Origin: Belliella baltica DSM 15883
Lineage (GTDB): Bacteria > Bacteroidota > Bacteroidia > Cytophagales > Cyclobacteriaceae
NCBI RefSeq assembly: GCF_000265405.1
Contig: NC_018010.1
Location: forward strand, 868,001-932,000
Reading direction: 5' to 3'
DNA length: 64,000 bases
Under the pieces are notes generated by a model. The model ran no database searches, was not told the origin of the DNA, and saw only the letters and a list, made by a program, of their open reading frames with translations. Below are positions 62,416 through 64,000 of this stretch, in pieces. A program made the position numbers and the translations under genes. Position 1 is the first letter of the stretch, and each line of letters begins with the position of its first letter.

Positions 62416-63375
62416 TTATCCTGGTAATAATACTTGATCAATTACGTGGATAACTCCATTTGTTGCATGTACATTAAGAAGACTTGGAACAAGACCAGAA
62501 TCGTTGATTTGCAGGTTAGCCAAATCAACAGTCAAGTTCGAACCTTCTAAAAGTGTAGGAAGCGAAGCATCTTGTCTCAAATCTTGAGAGAATGCTCTCG
62601 CAGGAACTACATGATACAACAATACATTTGTCAATAATTCTAAATCGATATCATCGACTCCATTTACATCAGGACCAAGGGCTTCATACAATGCTTCGAA
62701 TGCTGCATCAGTTGGAGCGAAAACAGTCAAGTTATCATCAATACCGCCTGTGAAAGCATCTACAAGATCTGCTCTTACTAAAGCCGCTACTAACTGTGTA
62801 AATTCTGGAGCATCAGCACCCGCAAAACCAGTAGCAATTTCAGCAATGTTTTGTGTTGGAGGAGTAATTACATAATCCAATACGTGAATGATACCATTTG
62901 AAGCAGCAATATCTGTTTGTGTAATTTGTGCAGAACCATTAATCCAAAGACTATTGTCTGGAGCTTGGCTTACATAGAAAGGAACACCAGCAGCAGTATT
63001 TACTCTTCCTGGAGCAACGTCACTTGAACCAACAGAACCACTTACCACGTGGTAAGTTAAGATATCACCTAAATCAGGGTTTGCCAATAACTGATCAGCT
63101 GTTAAATTATTTGCTGTTAAGAATTCACCAAACGCATCATTTGTTGGGGCGAATACTGTGAACGGACCTGGGCTTGATAAAGTAGTCACCAAATCTGCTC
63201 TATCCACCGCAGCTACCAAAGTAGAGAAGCTTGCATTTCCAGAAGCTACATCCACAATCGTGTTTGTTTCTACAATAGGTGGCTCTTCTTCTTCACAAGA
63301 CACAAGACCGAAACCTAAAGCAATTGCAACCGCAGTAATCTTGAGATTCCAATTGAATAAACTGTTCTTTTTCAT
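62416..63375 (-). CDS. Two-FAS1 surface lipoprotein
   Basis: A 319-residue lipoprotein from the ATG at 63375 (MKKNSLFNWNLKIT), which gives a proper lipobox (LGFGLVSCEEEE). Two FAS1 domains are seen: SSPGPFTVFAPTNDAF with IIHVLDYVITPP, and LTVFAPTDAAFEAL with VIHVIDQVLLPG. The last domain is closely similar to the last domain of the neighbouring three-FAS1 protein (both have YHxxPxRxFSQDLR). It is probably co-transcribed with that gene across a 100-bp gap. Confidence 0.93.
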   Translation of the reverse strand: MKKNSLFNWNLKITAVAIALGFGLVSCEEEEPPIVETNTIVDVASGNASFSTLVAAVDRADLVTTLSSPGPFTVFAPTNDAFGEFLTANNLTADQLLANPDLGDILTYHVVSGSVGSSDVAPGRVNTAAGVPFYVSQAPDNSLWINGSAQITQTDIAASNGIIHVLDYVITPPTQNIAEIATGFAGADAPEFTQLVAALVRADLVDAFTGGIDDNLTVFAPTDAAFEALYEALGPDVNGVDDIDLELLTNVLLYHVVPARAFSQDLRQDASLPTLLEGSNLTVDLANLQINDSGLVPSLLNVHATNGVIHVIDQVLLPG

Positions 63376-63786
63376 AATTTTTGTTGGTTTAGTTAAAATT
63401 AAAAGTACAACAGCTAAACCCAAGCAATTGGTGGATTGTTGGGTAGGTTCAGAAAAAAAACAGATAAATGTGTATGAATGAATTCATTTTGTAAATGAAT
63501 TGTATTATTAATGAAATTAAGGCAATCCTCATAAAGGTGAACATTGAGATTATCCGCCATTATGCTAGAATATGAAAATTTGAAGTATTATCATGCGAAT
63601 AATTGTCGAAAGTCTACGATTAACAATCCACAGCAGCTACAAAAATGGTATTTACATTATTTTACGTGGCTAATGGATAGAAAGCGGATACAAATGTTTC
63701 ATGTTTAGCAAATTATACCTCCCTCACCAAAAATTATGACTTTATGTAATTTGTCTCTTACATTTGGGATTAAATAGCTGATTATA
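63376..63786. other. Non-coding divergent spacer
   Basis: A 411-bp AT-rich region between the divergent FAS1 and gldB-like genes. I see no gene, strong hairpin or repeat. A possible -7 element, TACATTTG (63759-63766), lies 20 bp upstream of the gldB-like ATG, but no convincing -33 element matches it. Confidence 0.4.
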
Positions 63787-64000
63787 ATGAACACCAAATC
63801 TTTCCATTTTATTCTTACAATATCTTGCAGCATGTTTCTACTATCATCTTGTGGTAATTCTCAAGAAGAATGTGAGCTAGATGAAAAAATTCTTGATGTT
63901 CCAATCGACTTATCCATTGAAAGATTAGAAAAGCAATTTTATACCGCCTCTACTGAGGAAGAATTTTTGTTTCTCCTTGAAGAATATCCTGATTTTGCCA
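63787..64000 (+). CDS. gldB: Gliding motility lipoprotein GldB, N-terminal part
   Basis: Cut off by the right edge; 71 residues are visible. It has a lipoprotein signal (MFLLSSCGNSQ) followed by ECELDEKILDVPIDLSIERL and EEFLFLLEEYPDFA, which follows the GldB N-terminal pattern (conserved I-P-V/I-D and RLE/RFD segment, then a YPxF end). GldB is a lipoprotein required for Bacteroidota gliding. The assignment rests on the N-terminus only. Confidence 0.72.
   Translation, partial: MNTKSFHFILTISCSMFLLSSCGNSQEECELDEKILDVPIDLSIERLEKQFYTASTEEEFLFLLEEYPDFA

Overview
The window looks like the chromosome of a pigmented, gliding Bacteroidota, most likely order Cytophagales near Cyclobacteriaceae/Algoriphagus. 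This is an inference from several signs: gldD and the start of a gldB-like gene, many TonB-dependent receptors with carboxypeptidase-regulatory-like N-domains, FAS1 and Wzi-type surface proteins, a fused CrtYcd lycopene cyclase with CrtW, CrtZ and a CruF-like protein, AT-rich intergenic DNA, and one good TAnnTTTG/TTTTG promoter. No rRNA, tRNA or CRISPR array was seen.

Layout. 1-2.8 kb: a sugar-kinase-like phosphotransferase (cut by the window edge) opposite a sodium:solute symporter. 2.9-3.8 kb: an Mrr-type restriction gene broken by one in-frame stop. 3.8-12.3 kb: gldD, DinB-like, nitroreductase, TonB receptor, and an M1 peptidase/HupE/DUF6702 group. 12.4-25.1 kb: a stress protein and envelope-polysaccharide genes (WcaJ-like transferase, methyltransferase, WecB, Wzi), a BamA-like barrel and a TonB receptor. 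25.2-32.6 kb: the carotenoid cluster, all on the minus strand. It consists of a CruF-like gene, crtZ and a CarH/LitR-like MerR regulator, then a sigma-70 family factor heading crtI-crtB-crtYcd-ispH-crtW. The enzymes fit a monocyclic keto/hydroxy carotenoid of the flexixanthin type. 32.7-42.6 kb: housekeeping and surface genes (TspO, Tag, Rieske, CsaA, FAS1, large outer-membrane protein, TcdA, TatD).

42.8-52.8 kb is an accessory island. It holds a membrane-protein gene split by a 1.3-kb IS3-family element whose junction can be rebuilt to restore the reading frame, and a restriction-modification locus with two cytosine-C5 methyltransferases (one fused to a MerR-type HTH) and a PD-(D/E)XK-like nuclease. 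It also holds a small XRE regulator with its own operator, a tight cassette of three unrecognised genes, and an HTH-Fic protein whose catalytic His is Gln. The Fic gene is preceded by eight AGCT-centred sites, nearly all 21-22 bp apart. Repeat debris and a truncated outer-membrane gene end the island.

52.9-64 kb is ordinary again: SNF2-family helicase, quinone oxidoreductase, M20 dipeptidase, DsbD, two multi-FAS1 lipoproteins and the start of a gldB-like gene.

The best candidates for something undescribed are the phased operator array with the pseudo-Fic/HTH protein and its upstream unknown cassette, and the neighbouring double-methyltransferase locus with its regulators.
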